Source: CBDCBA01 sp965214125
GTDB taxonomy: Bacteria > Planctomycetota > Phycisphaerae > Tepidisphaerales > Tepidisphaeraceae
Assembly: GCA_965214125.1 (NCBI GenBank)
Contig: CBDCBA010000032.1
Location: 237,902-301,901, forward strand
Length of the DNA stretch: 64,000 nucleotides
Direction: 5' to 3'
Numbering within the stretch: position 1 is the stretch's first letter; every line of letters begins with the position of its first letter. The notes under the pieces were generated by a model, which worked only from the letters and a program-made list of their open reading frames with translations, had not been told where the DNA came from and did not search any database. This document shows positions 25,925 through 36,591 of the stretch, piece by piece. Made by a program: the position numbers and the translations under genes.

Positions 25925-26398
25925 ATGCCGGGTCGCTTGATGTCGTTCTGCTGCGGAATCGGCCTCGCGTTGGGGCTTGTCGGCTGCGCCGGCGAGCGGG
26001 GCTCGCCAAGGCCGGCGTTGTTGGGGCCGGCGGAGATGCGGCTGAATCCGACGTTCACGCGCATTCAGACCGGCGGGGTGACGGCGGACGTGGAGCTGCT
26101 CGACGCCTTTGGCGATGCCGTCAAGGGCGGGGGGCGGATGACGTTCGTCCTGCACGAGTACCGCCCGCGCGGCGACGACGTGCGCGGCGGGCGCGTCGGC
26201 AGCGCGGCCCGCTTTGCCCTCGACGGCCGCGAGCAGCAGATCGATTACTGGAGCGGCATCACGCAGTCGTACCGCTTCGAGCTGCCGTGGGCCCGGCTCG
26301 ACGCGGACCGGACGTACGTTCTGGAGGCGACGTACGCGGCCGGCGAAGGCGTGGAGCGGCAGTTCGACCGGGTGATCCTGCGGCCGGAGTCGCGGTAG
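25925..26398 (+). CDS. Putative lipoprotein, function unknown
   Basis: A 157-residue protein with a lipobox: a hydrophobic stretch (GIGLALGLVGC) places the acylated Cys at residue 21. The mature part is a small all-beta-looking domain (TGGVTADVELLDAFGDAVK, DYWSGITQSYRFELPW). It may be a periplasmic or surface lipoprotein. It lies upstream of and co-directional with the PspA-like gene (45 bp), so a role at the membrane in that locus is possible. ATG at 25925; an ATG five codons later would also keep the signal. Confidence 0.6.
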   Translation: MPGRLMSFCCGIGLALGLVGCAGERGSPRPALLGPAEMRLNPTFTRIQTGGVTADVELLDAFGDAVKGGGRMTFVLHEYRPRGDDVRGGRVGSAARFALDGREQQIDYWSGITQSYRFELPWARLDADRTYVLEATYAAGEGVERQFDRVILRPESR

Positions 26399-26443
26399 CC
26401 GGCACCTGTAGTGCGGCCGGGCGATTGGCGTTACGATGCGCCC

Positions 26444-27277
26444 ATGTTTCGAGCCATCGCCAAGTTCTTCCGCAGCATCGGCTACCTGCTCACCGGCAAG
26501 GTCGATGATGCCAACAAAAACATTGCCAAGAATCCGCAGGTTATCAGCGCGACGTACAACCGCGTGATTGAGGAGAAGAAGGGGCGGATCAACCAGTACA
26601 AGGACGCCGTCGCCCGGATGATCGCCCAGGAGGAGGGGAAGCTGGCGCGGATTCGCGACTTGTCGAAGGAGATCGAGCGATTGGAGCAGCTTAAGGAAGG
26701 GGCGGCGGCGAAAGCGCGGCAGGTTGTGCAGGGGCTCAAGGCCCAGGGCAAGGGGGAGGCCGAGGTCAAGGCCGACGAGGACTACCAGCGCTGCCTGGCG
26801 GCGTTCAACGACTTCACGAGCACGCTTGAGGAGAAGTCGGAGCACGTCCGCGAGCTCGAGGCGGAGGTGAAGGAACTCGAGGGGACCATCGGCCACCACA
26901 AGGTGCAGTTGCAAAGTTTGCTCCGCGAGATCGACAAGCTCAAGACCGAGAGCAGCGAGACGGTGGCGGATGTCATCACGGCGCGCGAGGAGCAGCAGAT
27001 CAACGAGATGCTCGCCGGCGTGAGCCAGGACCGGACGGGGCGGGAGCTGGAAGAGCTGCGCGACATGCGCCAGCAGGCCAAGGCCGGCGCGCGGGTTAGC
27101 CGGGAGCTGGCGGGCACGGACACGAAGGTGCAGGAAAACGAGTTCCTCGACTACGCGACCAAGAGCGCCAGCACGAGCGAGTTCGACCAGCTCATCGGCC
27201 TCGCCGCGGACGCCGAAGCTCCCGCCGCCGCCGCGACGGAGTCGGCGTCGCAGGAGACGAAGTTGCCGGAGAATTAG
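26444..27277 (+). CDS. PspA/IM30-like coiled-coil membrane-remodelling protein
   Basis: A 277-residue, largely alpha-helical protein. Residues 1-20 (MFRAIAKFFRSIGYLLTGK) form a basic amphipathic helix like the membrane-binding helix of PspA/Vipp1. Long coiled-coil segments follow (residues ~40-110 and ~130-215), then an Ala-rich acidic tail. This layout matches the PspA/Vipp1 branch of the ESCRT-III superfamily, which polymerises on stressed membranes; primary-sequence identity is modest. The ATG at 26444 fits the helix. Nine bp downstream is an RHH protein gene, then a PIN-AAA+ fusion, so an AAA+ ATPase is encoded beside an ESCRT-III-like filament protein. Confidence 0.6.
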   Translation: MFRAIAKFFRSIGYLLTGKVDDANKNIAKNPQVISATYNRVIEEKKGRINQYKDAVARMIAQEEGKLARIRDLSKEIERLEQLKEGAAAKARQVVQGLKAQGKGEAEVKADEDYQRCLAAFNDFTSTLEEKSEHVRELEAEVKELEGTIGHHKVQLQSLLREIDKLKTESSETVADVITAREEQQINEMLAGVSQDRTGRELEELRDMRQQAKAGARVSRELAGTDTKVQENEFLDYATKSASTSEFDQLIGLAADAEAPAAAATESASQETKLPEN

Positions 27278-27286
27278 GAGTTTGCC

Positions 27287-27559
27287 ATGGGCATCACGAT
27301 CGACGTGTCGGACGAGACGATGGAGCGACTTCGCCGCGCCGCGGCGGAGCGCGGCGTGAGCGTGGAGCAGTTGGCAAGCGAGGCCGCCGATCGGGCGGGA
27401 ACGGACGCGGAATCACCCGCGGATTCGCGAACGCCGCGGGATCCCGAAAAGCAGTGGCGCAAGTTTCAGGAGTGGGTGGCCCAAACGCGGCGCGTCGTCG
27501 CTCAATACGTTCCGCCTGGGCACGTGATCGACGTCTCACGGGAGTCGATTTATGACTGA
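27287..27559 (+). CDS. Ribbon-helix-helix antitoxin-like protein
   Basis: A 90-residue protein. The N-terminal part (MGITIDVSDETMERLRRAAA, then ERGVSVEQLASEAA) has the strand-helix-helix pattern of RHH/VapB-like antitoxins. The C-terminal half (EKQWRKFQEWVAQTRRVV) could wrap a PIN toxin. Its 3' end overlaps the start of the PIN-AAA+ gene by 8 nt, the arrangement of a vapBC pair. It probably binds the N-terminal PIN domain of the next protein. Confidence 0.7.
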   Translation: MGITIDVSDETMERLRRAAAERGVSVEQLASEAADRAGTDAESPADSRTPRDPEKQWRKFQEWVAQTRRVVAQYVPPGHVIDVSRESIYD

Positions 27560-29858
27560 CGCGGCAACGAGCGTGCGTGTGTTGGTCGACACCAACGTTC
27601 TGCTCGGCCTGATCAGCACCTCGTCAGCAGGGCCGGACGAACTGCCCGCGCCGCCTCGCGTCGGCGGGGTTGCAGCCGAAGCGTGTGTCGTGCCGCAGAT
27701 CATCGTCGAGGCGCGCAACGTGCTCACGCGGCCGCTTGACAACAACGGGTTCGGCCTGCCGCCGTCCGTTGCGGACGAGCGGCTTGCAGCGAGCCTGAAG
27801 CACTTGACGCTCCTCACGGCGCACGAACGGGAGGTTCATCAGGCGTGGGTCGTACTCCTGCGCGAGCTGGACATCGTCGGCAAGCAGGTTCACGACGCGC
27901 GAATCGCAGCCGCCATGCGCGTTCATGGCCTGCAACACATTCTGACCCACGACGGGAGGTTCCGCCGGTTCGGCGTTGAAGTGGTCGAGCCGGATGCGCC
28001 TGCGGCACGCGGACCCGCCAAGACCCCCGCTGGGTCGACAGCAAGCGGCGTGGAGCAGCACGAGCCGACGTACCCGTGGTTCGCCGACCTCGCCCGCACG
28101 CTCAACAGCGGGCAGTCGCGGTCGGTGCTCTTGCATGGGCCAACGCACGACCTTTACTACGACGGCGAGCGTTACGTGCCGCTCGTGCCGTTTCTCACCG
28201 GAAAGTGCGCGATTGGCGGGATCGTGCAGCTCGTCTACGAACTCAACGGGCCAATCCGGATTCTGCCAAGCGACGCGGCGGACAAGCTGCGCGACGCCTG
28301 GGTGGCGTGGAAGCTAGGGGACGACCCCGACTCGCTCACGCTCAAGGCGCTGGTTGATCGCAAGGCCAGCGACGGCCGGCAGCGGGCGGAGCGGCAGTTC
28401 GATTCGCTCGTGAGCGAGAGCGCCGGTTCGCCGACGGTGGCGTTGGAGTTCCTGCGGCAACTCACGATCGTGAGCCGGTCGCAGCAGAACGGGCGGGCGA
28501 TTCTTCAGGAAAATCTGCTCATCTGGATCGAGGCGGCCGATCTGATGCTACCGGGGAGCGCGGGCGAGGACATCACGCGGCTCAACCCCGCCGACCGGCA
28601 GCGCGTCGTCATCCTGCGCGACTGGTTCGGCGACCCGGACTTCCAAACGGGCAAGGACAGCATCGTGCTGCTGAGCGAAAGTCGCGGCGGCGTCCATCGG
28701 CTGGTAACGGCGTTGCCGCAGGTGCTCGACGTCAAAGTCGCCAGCGCCGACGCGGGCCGGCGGCGGCATTTCCTGGGACACTTCGCCGAAAGTGCTGGCG
28801 ACGATGCGGATCGCCTGGGCGATCTTGAAGCCCTCGCCGCTTCGACGGCCGGCCTGAGCGTGCAAGCGTTGCGGCAACTCCTCGCCGGCGCGGCTTACGC
28901 CGGCGAACCGGTTACGCCCGGCGACGTAACGGCCAAGGTCGAGGCGTTCATCCGCACGCAGCTCGGCGAGGATGTGGTCGAGTTCAAGCGGCCTTCGCAC
29001 TCGCTCGACGATGTCGTCGGCGCCACTGGCCTGAAGGAGTTTTTGCGCGACGAGTTCATCCCGCGCGTGCGCAGCGACGGTGATGATGCCTTACCCGGCG
29101 CGGCCGTCGCGGGGCCGATCGGTGCGGGAAAAACCTTCATTTTCGAGGCCGTCGCCGCAGAACTCGGCGTGCCGGTCTTAACGCTCAAGAACATTCGCAG
29201 CCAGTGGTTCGGGCAGACGGACGTGCTCTTCGAGCAGCTTCGCCGCACGCTGACGAGTTTGGGGCGCGTGGTGATCTTCGTCGACGAGGCCGACACCGCG
29301 TTCGGCGGCGTCGGGGAGGGAAGCCACGAAACCGAGCGCCGGCTGACCGGCAAGGTCCAGCAGATGATGAGCGACCCGGCCCTGCGCGGGCGCGTCACGT
29401 GGCTGCTGATGACCGCCCGTATTCATCGCCTTTCGCCCGACATCCGCCGACCCGGCCGCGTGGGCGACCTCATCATCCCGGTGCTCGACCCGGTCGGGCA
29501 GGACCGGCTCGACTTTATCGCGTGGATGTTGCGCAAGGTGGTCGACGGCGATCCGATCGCCGCCGCCGCTGAGTTGGAGCCGGAGTTGGAGGCTACCAGC
29601 GCCGCGGCGTTCGCCTCGCTGCGCAGCCGGCTGCGGGCGCGGGCGAAGCGGGATGGGCCGCTGTCGATTGAGGAGGTCCGCAAGGTGGCCGCTGACTTCC
29701 TGCCGCCGGCGATCGGCCCGACGCGGCGCTACCAAACGCTCCAGGCGCTCGTCAACTGCACGCGGCGGTCGCTGCTGCCCGACCCGGACGTGACGGTCGC
29801 TCAGCGGGAGGCGTGGCAGGAGGAGCTGCGCGTCCTCGAAGGCCAGGGCGTCGGCTGA
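27552..29858 (+). CDS. PIN domain fused to AAA+ ATPase
   Basis: A single 768-residue frame. Residues 1-145 are a PIN ribonuclease domain with all acidic residues in place (D13 in LVDTNVLLG, E53, D115 in VHDARIAAAM, D134 in LTHDGRF). After a ~20-residue Ala/Pro linker, residues ~165-440 look like a degenerate AAA module (LLHGPTHDLYY; LIWIEAADLMLP). Residues ~485-700 are a canonical AAA+ domain: Walker A GPIGAGKT (~521-528), Walker B VVIFVDEADTAF (~573-584), and RRPGR (~632) with the arginine finger. A GTG at 28050 could start a 603-residue AAA-only form. The antitoxin overlap says the PIN arrived as a vapBC cassette that lost its stop, or that the ATPase now works the toxin. The PspA-like gene upstream suggests a membrane context. 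Confidence 0.82.
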   Translation: MTDAATSVRVLVDTNVLLGLISTSSAGPDELPAPPRVGGVAAEACVVPQIIVEARNVLTRPLDNNGFGLPPSVADERLAASLKHLTLLTAHEREVHQAWVVLLRELDIVGKQVHDARIAAAMRVHGLQHILTHDGRFRRFGVEVVEPDAPAARGPAKTPAGSTASGVEQHEPTYPWFADLARTLNSGQSRSVLLHGPTHDLYYDGERYVPLVPFLTGKCAIGGIVQLVYELNGPIRILPSDAADKLRDAWVAWKLGDDPDSLTLKALVDRKASDGRQRAERQFDSLVSESAGSPTVALEFLRQLTIVSRSQQNGRAILQENLLIWIEAADLMLPGSAGEDITRLNPADRQRVVILRDWFGDPDFQTGKDSIVLLSESRGGVHRLVTALPQVLDVKVASADAGRRRHFLGHFAESAGDDADRLGDLEALAASTAGLSVQALRQLLAGAAYAGEPVTPGDVTAKVEAFIRTQLGEDVVEFKRPSHSLDDVVGATGLKEFLRDEFIPRVRSDGDDALPGAAVAGPIGAGKTFIFEAVAAELGVPVLTLKNIRSQWFGQTDVLFEQLRRTLTSLGRVVIFVDEADTAFGGVGEGSHETERRLTGKVQQMMSDPALRGRVTWLLMTARIHRLSPDIRRPGRVGDLIIPVLDPVGQDRLDFIAWMLRKVVDGDPIAAAAELEPELEATSAAAFASLRSRLRARAKRDGPLSIEEVRKVAADFLPPAIGPTRRYQTLQALVNCTRRSLLPDPDVTVAQREAWQEELRVLEGQGVG

Positions 29859-29967
29859 GCCCGACACGCCACTTCGTGCGACACAGGTTGGGCGGTACGA
29901 TGCCTCACCCGCGCCGGTGGCGGCCCTGAACCAACCGCCCGCACGCCCACCGGCGCCGAAGTTTGCC

Positions 29968-31959
29968 ATGTTCGCCGATGTCGCTTCCTTTCCCGATCCC
30001 GACGCGCCGCTCGCGCAGGAGACGTACGGCGAGCTTTCGCCGTTCGTCCGCCGCGAGTGGTTGCTGACCAACGGCCTGGGCGGTTTCGCGAGCGGGACCG
30101 TGGCCGACGTCAACACGCGGCGTTACCACGCGGGGCTTGTCGCGGCGACGCAGCCGCCGGTCGGGCGCGTGATCGCGCTGAGCCGCTGGGCGAGCGTCCT
30201 GCGCGTCGGCGAGCGGCGGCACGACCTCTGGGGCGGCTACTTCCGCGGCAATCTCAAGGGCCACGGTCCGGCAATGCTGCGGCGGTTCCGCCTGCTCGAC
30301 GACACCGCTCAATGGGAGTTCGACGTCGGCGGGGTGAAGGTGTTCAAGGAACTCTTCGTCTGCTGGCATCGCGATGCGGCGGCGGTGCGCTTTCGCGTGC
30401 GGCGGGACCTTACCTGTGACGAGCCCGTGCGCCTGGAGGTGTCGCCGCTGACGACGCTGCGCAGCTTCCACAAGCTGCGCCGGGCCGGCGACGCGGAGTT
30501 CGAGCTGTCGAGCGGCCCCGGCGGATGCCGCATGGCCAACGGCGAGTTGGCGTTGCATGTCTGGCAACAGCCGCCCGCGGAGGGAGCGCCCGCCGCCACC
30601 CCGTTCGACGCCGCGCCCGACTGGTGGTACGCCCAAACCTACCCGATGGAGGCCGCCCGAGGGCTCGACGATCGCGAGGATCTGTTCACGCCCGGCACGT
30701 TCGCGCTCGAGCTTCCGGCGGAGGACGCGGAGCGCGCCATCACGCTCTGGGCGCGGCTTGGCGACGGGGACGAGGGGGCGCTCGACCTCGACGACGAGCG
30801 CGGCCGGCGCCGCCACGAGATGCGCCTGCCGCCGATGCCAACCGTGAACCAGCGCCTGCTCGTGCGTGCCGCCGCCGACTTCGTGGTCAAGCGGCGCCGG
30901 CCCGACGGCGCGGCGGGGACCACGATTTTGGCGGGCTATCCCTTCGCCAGCGACTGGGGCCGCGACACCTTTGTCGCGCTGCCGGGCCTCCTGCTGTCGA
31001 CGGGTCGCCACCAGACGGCCGGGCAGGTGCTCTGCACCTTCGCCATGTACGTCGACGGCGGGATGATCCCCAATCGCTTTGACGAACTGTCGAACGAGCC
31101 AAGCTACGACACCGTCGACGCCAGCCTCTGGTTCGTCCACGCCGCCCACCAGTATCTGGCTGTGACGCGCGACCGCGACACGTTTCAAAGCGTGCTCCTG
31201 CCGGCGTGCGAGGCGATCATCGAGGGGTATCGCCGGGGCACCCGCTACGGCATTGCGGTCGACCCGGTCGACGGGCTGCTGACGTGCGACGGCGAGCGGC
31301 TGACGTGGATGGAGGGCGAGGTCGACGGCCACCCCGCGACGCCGCGGGCGGGCAAGGCGGTCGAGATCAACGCGCTGTGGCACAACGCCCTTTGCCTGCT
31401 CGGCGAGCCGTGCGTGTCCGAAGCATTCCGCGCGGCGTTCGTTCTTCCGGACGGGCGCGGCCTGGCGGACCGCGTCACCGGCCGACCTGGGGCGTACGAG
31501 CGGGACGAGAGCCTGCGGCCGAACCAGATATTCGCCGTCTCGCTGCCGCACTCGCCGTTGGATGACTGCCAGCAGCAGGCGACGGTCGATGTCGTTCGCC
31601 GCGCGCTGCTGACGCCGTATGGTCTGCGAACGCTCGACCCGCGCGACCCGCGCTACGTCGCCCGCTACACCGGCCCCGATCGCCAGCGCCGCGCGGCGAT
31701 GCACAACGGCGTCGTCTGGCCTTGGCTGATCGGGCCGTTCATCGACGCGCACCTGCGGATCAACCGCCGCGACGCCGCCAGCCTCCGCCGCGCCCGCACC
31801 TGGATTCGCCCACTCCTGGAGCATTTGCGCACCGATGGCTGCCTCGGCAGCATCGCGGAGATGTGCGACGCCCACTTCCCGTACCGCCCCGGCAACGCCT
31901 TCGCCCAGGCGTGGAGCGTCGCGGAAGTTTTGCGCCTGGCGGTGGAGCTGGAATTGTGA
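29968..31959 (+). CDS. Glycogen debranching enzyme family (amylo-alpha-1,6-glucosidase)
   Basis: A ~663-residue GDE-type protein (GH133-like). The N-terminal domain begins WLLTNGLGGFASGT, then NTRRYHAGLV, and the (alpha/alpha)6 catalytic domain contains ILAGYPFASDWGRDTFVALP, DASLWFVHA, GEVDGHPATPRAGKAVEINA and YRPGNAFAQAWSVAE. It removes alpha-1,6 branches of glycogen. ATG at 29968 fits the family N-terminus; an in-frame GTG at 29917 would add 17 residues. Its stop overlaps the GTG of the next gene. Confidence 0.9.
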   Translation: MFADVASFPDPDAPLAQETYGELSPFVRREWLLTNGLGGFASGTVADVNTRRYHAGLVAATQPPVGRVIALSRWASVLRVGERRHDLWGGYFRGNLKGHGPAMLRRFRLLDDTAQWEFDVGGVKVFKELFVCWHRDAAAVRFRVRRDLTCDEPVRLEVSPLTTLRSFHKLRRAGDAEFELSSGPGGCRMANGELALHVWQQPPAEGAPAATPFDAAPDWWYAQTYPMEAARGLDDREDLFTPGTFALELPAEDAERAITLWARLGDGDEGALDLDDERGRRRHEMRLPPMPTVNQRLLVRAAADFVVKRRRPDGAAGTTILAGYPFASDWGRDTFVALPGLLLSTGRHQTAGQVLCTFAMYVDGGMIPNRFDELSNEPSYDTVDASLWFVHAAHQYLAVTRDRDTFQSVLLPACEAIIEGYRRGTRYGIAVDPVDGLLTCDGERLTWMEGEVDGHPATPRAGKAVEINALWHNALCLLGEPCVSEAFRAAFVLPDGRGLADRVTGRPGAYERDESLRPNQIFAVSLPHSPLDDCQQQATVDVVRRALLTPYGLRTLDPRDPRYVARYTGPDRQRRAAMHNGVVWPWLIGPFIDAHLRINRRDAASLRRARTWIRPLLEHLRTDGCLGSIAEMCDAHFPYRPGNAFAQAWSVAEVLRLAVELEL

Positions 31960-32840
31960 AGCTGCGCGAGCGTCTCGTGCAATGGGTGCTCGCCGTCCTG
32001 CTCGCCATGGTTGCGTCGCCTTCGTCGGGCGCGGAGGTGACAATCGCGTCGCCCGCGACGCCGGGCCGGTGGGTCCTGGTCGAGATCGACGCGCTGCCCG
32101 CGGGCGAGGCGATGATCGACGGCGGAGCGGGCGAGACGACGTGGCCGCACCGCGGGGGGCGGATCGCCGTGCCGGTCCTGCTGCCGCCGGACGTGCCCGC
32201 CGCATGGACGCTCACGATCAACGGCGAACGGATTGTGGTGCCCGTCGAGATCGAACCCGCCGAGGGCCCGCTCGCGCTGTCGGGCGTGATGCCGCGGGCG
32301 TACGACGCCGTCCTGGCGTGGCGACCCGCAAGGCCGCTGCGCGAACGGGCGACCATCGTCGGCATCGCGGGCGTGGCCTGCGTGCTGATCGCCGGAATCG
32401 TCACGGGACGCAAACGCTTTGAAAGACGTTGGCTCTTGCCCGGTCTGGCGCTGCTCGTCGCCCTCGCCACCGCGACCGGCTTAGTGCTGTGGCGGGAGGT
32501 TCGACCCGCAGTCGCGACGCGGCAGGTCGTCGTGCCGGTCGTGGTCGGGCAGCCGCTGGTTGACGGCTGGCGGTTCCACGTGGCACCGGACCGGAGCGAG
32601 CCCGTGATGATCGAGCTGCCCGCCGCCGGCTACACCACGCCGATTGGCTACTCGCTTGGCCACCTGCGTTCGCTTCGCCCGATGCTGCGCTGCGACGCGA
32701 ACGGCACGCCGGTGTCGCTCCAACTCACGCTCCCGCCCGGCGGCGTCGCGGCGACGGTGCAGCGGGTCAAGGGCCATGCCGACGCGGAACTTCCACCGTG
32801 GGCGCGCCCGCTCCTGCGCCGCGTTTACCGACGGCGTTGA
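31956..32840 (+). CDS. Hypothetical membrane protein with signal peptide
   Basis: A 294-residue protein with an N-terminal signal sequence (LAVLLAMVASPSSGAE), an extracytoplasmic beta-rich region, two membrane helices (ATIVGIAGVACVLIAGIVTG and LLPGLALLVALATATGLVLW) and a C-terminal beta-rich domain ending RRVYRRR. I do not recognise a family. The GTG at 31956 overlaps the debranching-enzyme stop (GTGA), so the two are translationally coupled; the topology suggests a role at the envelope rather than in glycogen chemistry. Confidence 0.6.
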   Translation: MKLRERLVQWVLAVLLAMVASPSSGAEVTIASPATPGRWVLVEIDALPAGEAMIDGGAGETTWPHRGGRIAVPVLLPPDVPAAWTLTINGERIVVPVEIEPAEGPLALSGVMPRAYDAVLAWRPARPLRERATIVGIAGVACVLIAGIVTGRKRFERRWLLPGLALLVALATATGLVLWREVRPAVATRQVVVPVVVGQPLVDGWRFHVAPDRSEPVMIELPAAGYTTPIGYSLGHLRSLRPMLRCDANGTPVSLQLTLPPGGVAATVQRVKGHADAELPPWARPLLRRVYRRR

Positions 32841-32847
32841 CGGGAGG

Positions 32848-32907
32848 GGTAGCTGCGGGTCCTTGACCCGCAGTTGCACGCCTGCGGGTCAAGGACCCGC
32901 AGCTACC
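32848..32907. repeat. Paired nested palindrome, family B, GTAG heads (perfect 26-bp inverted repeat)
   Basis: Arms 32848-32873 and 32882-32907 are perfect reverse complements, only 8 nt apart. Each starts GGTAGCTGCGGG and folds on itself (CTGCGGGTC-ctt-GACCCGCAG). It lies between convergent genes, and the right arm supplies the stop codon of the GNAT gene (stop at 32891-32889). Confidence 0.88.
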
Positions 32908-33356
32908 GGTGATCTGATCACGAGCACCATCACGACGTGCTCGCCGATGCCGGGAAGCTCAAACCGGTCGCCACGCTGCGCAAAGCCGCGCCGCAGGTAG
33001 AAGCCGCTCGCGCTCACGCGGGCGTTGCACCAGAGAGTGTGGCCGCCGTGCTTCGCAACTTCGGCGACGGCCCGGTCGAGCAGCCGCCCGCCAAGGCCGA
33101 CGCCACGATGGCTTTCGGCCGTCGCCATGCCACGCAGCCGCCATTGGTTCGCCGCGGGGGCATCCGGCAGGCCCTCAAGGTACAGGCTGGCGATGCCGAC
33201 GACCTCGCCATCGGCCAGCGCGGCGAGGTGAACCGTGCTGGCGTCGTCGTCGCCGGGATAGGCCATCTCCGCGAGCGCCTGGTGCGGGCGAAGCACGCGC
33301 TGCCGCAAGGAATGCGTTTGCTTCGCGGCGACGATCTCGATCGACACCTCGCTCAA
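32889..33356 (-). CDS. GNAT family N-acetyltransferase
   Basis: A 155-residue acetyltransferase. The acetyl-CoA-binding motif is RGMATAESHRGVGLGGRLL; the C-terminal half has VSASGFYLRRGFAQRGDRFE. Substrate unknown. The TTG start at 33356 overlaps the stop of the preceding gene (TTGA); a GTG three codons later is possible. The last codons (SPVAAGP) and the stop lie in the family B repeat, so the C-terminus was extended or replaced by repeat insertion. Confidence 0.82.
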   Translation of the reverse strand: MSEVSIEIVAAKQTHSLRQRVLRPHQALAEMAYPGDDDASTVHLAALADGEVVGIASLYLEGLPDAPAANQWRLRGMATAESHRGVGLGGRLLDRAVAEVAKHGGHTLWCNARVSASGFYLRRGFAQRGDRFELPGIGEHVVMVLVIRSPVAAGP

Positions 33357-34570
33357 GTGCCCGGCTCCGGCGGGTGTTCCTCGAGGTCGTTCAGAACCGC
33401 GTCGAGGGCGATGGTCATGTAGGCCGTCACCATCGTCGGGTCGTTCTCGCGCCACTTGGCCTCGCCGGCCCAACTCCCGTCGTCGCGCTGGAGCTCCTTC
33501 GCCTTTTCGATGAACTCCACGCGCCAGTCGACCTCGCCAAAGGGCGTGTCGAGGGTCGGCTCGTCGTAGACGTCGAGCGCACGCGCGAGGGTGAGGTAGT
33601 AGTAGTACAGACCGTAGTCCGCCTTTTCCGGGTCGCCCTCGGCCATGCCGGGGTTTTCGTCGAGAGTCCAGTTCTCGCGGATCCAGTCGTAGGCGGCCAC
33701 GACGCGCGGGTCGTCGCGGTCGAGGCCGGCGTAGATCATGCTCTTCAGGCCGGCGTAGGTCATCGAGCCGTAGCTGCGCAGGCGGCGTCGGCCGTCGGGC
33801 GTGGCGTACTCGCCGGCCATGCTTTCGAAGGAGCGATCGGCGTCGGGGCCGTAGATGAACCCGCCGTCGTCGCCCGCCCACGAGCCGACGTTGGTCTCGC
33901 TGTTGTTCTGCAACCGGCTGACGAACGTGAGCGCCCGCTGGTAGGCGGGATCGTCCTTGGGCACGCCCGCTTCGTGCAACGCCTCGAGCGCCATCTGCGC
34001 GTTGGACAGGTCCGGCCGGCCCGCGCCGCGGGAGCGCCCGCCGTAGCCCCAGCCGCCGAAGAACGGGTCGCTTTCGCCGCTCACCGTCTGGCTGACCTCC
34101 TCCTCCGCGAAATCCTCGCGCGTGTCGGGCGTCCACTGCAAACGGCGGAGGTAGGCCAGCGCCCGGTCGAGTTCCGCGTCGTACTTGCCGTCGCCGATCT
34201 GGTCGCGTCGGTAGGCAAGGGCGCTGACGCTGATGGCGGTGTTGTAGTTGGCGAGCAGATCGTCGTAGATTCCGCCGTTATCGACCTGCTGCGCGACCAG
34301 GGCCTCAAAGCCGCGCTCGATTGCCTCGGCGTCGGCGGGATCGTTCGCGCCCATCATGCCGCGCAAAGCCAAGGCGGTGATCGCCGGCGGCACCTGCTCG
34401 ACCGGCTGCCACGTGCCGTCAGGCAGTTGCTGTTGGCGGAGGAAGGCCACGCCTTTGGCCCGCAGTTTCCGCGCTTCTTCGACGGGTTCGATGGCCGGCT
34501 CGGCGCTCGACCGCGTCGCGACGAAGGCCGTGATCGCCAAGGCGAGGATGAGCAGGGGTCGCAAGAGCAT
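33353..34570 (-). CDS. Secreted squalene-cyclase/prenyltransferase-repeat (alpha-alpha barrel) protein
   Basis: A 405-residue protein with a signal peptide (LLILALAITAFVATRSSA) and repeated (alpha/alpha) motifs of the prenyltransferase/squalene-oxidase repeat: FLRQQQLPDGTW, YDDLLANYNTAISVSAL, LSNAQMALEALHEAG, YGSMTYAGLKSMI and LQRDDGSW. Such proteins are abundant in Planctomycetes; the fold is that of terpene cyclases, but the DxDD/DCTAE acid motifs of squalene-hopene cyclase are not seen, so it is probably not a cyclase. Function unknown. Start at ATG 34570 gives the signal peptide. Confidence 0.75.
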   Translation of the reverse strand: MLLRPLLILALAITAFVATRSSAEPAIEPVEEARKLRAKGVAFLRQQQLPDGTWQPVEQVPPAITALALRGMMGANDPADAEAIERGFEALVAQQVDNGGIYDDLLANYNTAISVSALAYRRDQIGDGKYDAELDRALAYLRRLQWTPDTREDFAEEEVSQTVSGESDPFFGGWGYGGRSRGAGRPDLSNAQMALEALHEAGVPKDDPAYQRALTFVSRLQNNSETNVGSWAGDDGGFIYGPDADRSFESMAGEYATPDGRRRLRSYGSMTYAGLKSMIYAGLDRDDPRVVAAYDWIRENWTLDENPGMAEGDPEKADYGLYYYYLTLARALDVYDEPTLDTPFGEVDWRVEFIEKAKELQRDDGSWAGEAKWRENDPTMVTAYMTIALDAVLNDLEEHPPEPGT

Positions 34571-34649
34571 GGGGAATGATACGGCGTCGCGACGCCTTTG
34601 GACTGCGACCCGCCAGGTCACGGCTAGTGGAGGTTCCGTACACTTCGGC

Positions 34650-34865
34650 ATGGCACAAACTCTCAAGCTCGACATCGACGGCATGCACTGCGACGCCTGC
34701 GTCCGCCGGGTGAAGACCGCCCTCGACAATCAACCCGGCGTCACCACAGTCGACGTTCAAGTCGGCCACGCCACTACCAAGGTCGAGCCCCCCGCGACCG
34801 AAAGCACCATTCGCTCCACGATCGATGAGATCGGCTTCACCCTGAAACAAGCCAATCCTCTCTGA
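34650..34865 (+). CDS. Heavy-metal-associated (HMA) domain protein, CopZ-like
   Basis: A 71-residue ferredoxin-like metal-binding domain with GMHCDACVRRVKTAL, containing the CxxC metal site at residues 14-17. It likely binds Cu(I) or a similar ion and delivers it to a transporter or enzyme. No P-type ATPase gene is adjacent. The ATG at 34650 gives a standard HMA length. Divergent from the squalene-cyclase-like gene. Confidence 0.9.
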   Translation: MAQTLKLDIDGMHCDACVRRVKTALDNQPGVTTVDVQVGHATTKVEPPATESTIRSTIDEIGFTLKQANPL

Positions 34866-34939
34866 CCTCCGCGTCTCCGTGCTCTCCGTGGTGAACCCCT
34901 CCGGTCGCGACACGCCCCGGCTTTCTCTACATTGACCCC

Positions 34940-36571
<1,632 letters not shown>

Positions 36572-36591
36572 GCATGGTTCCTTGTCCGGTT

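Noticed and set aside
32848..32907. Classical Rho-independent terminators
   Set aside because: The nested palindromes have strong GC stems but no U tract on either strand, so they were recorded as repeats rather than terminators.
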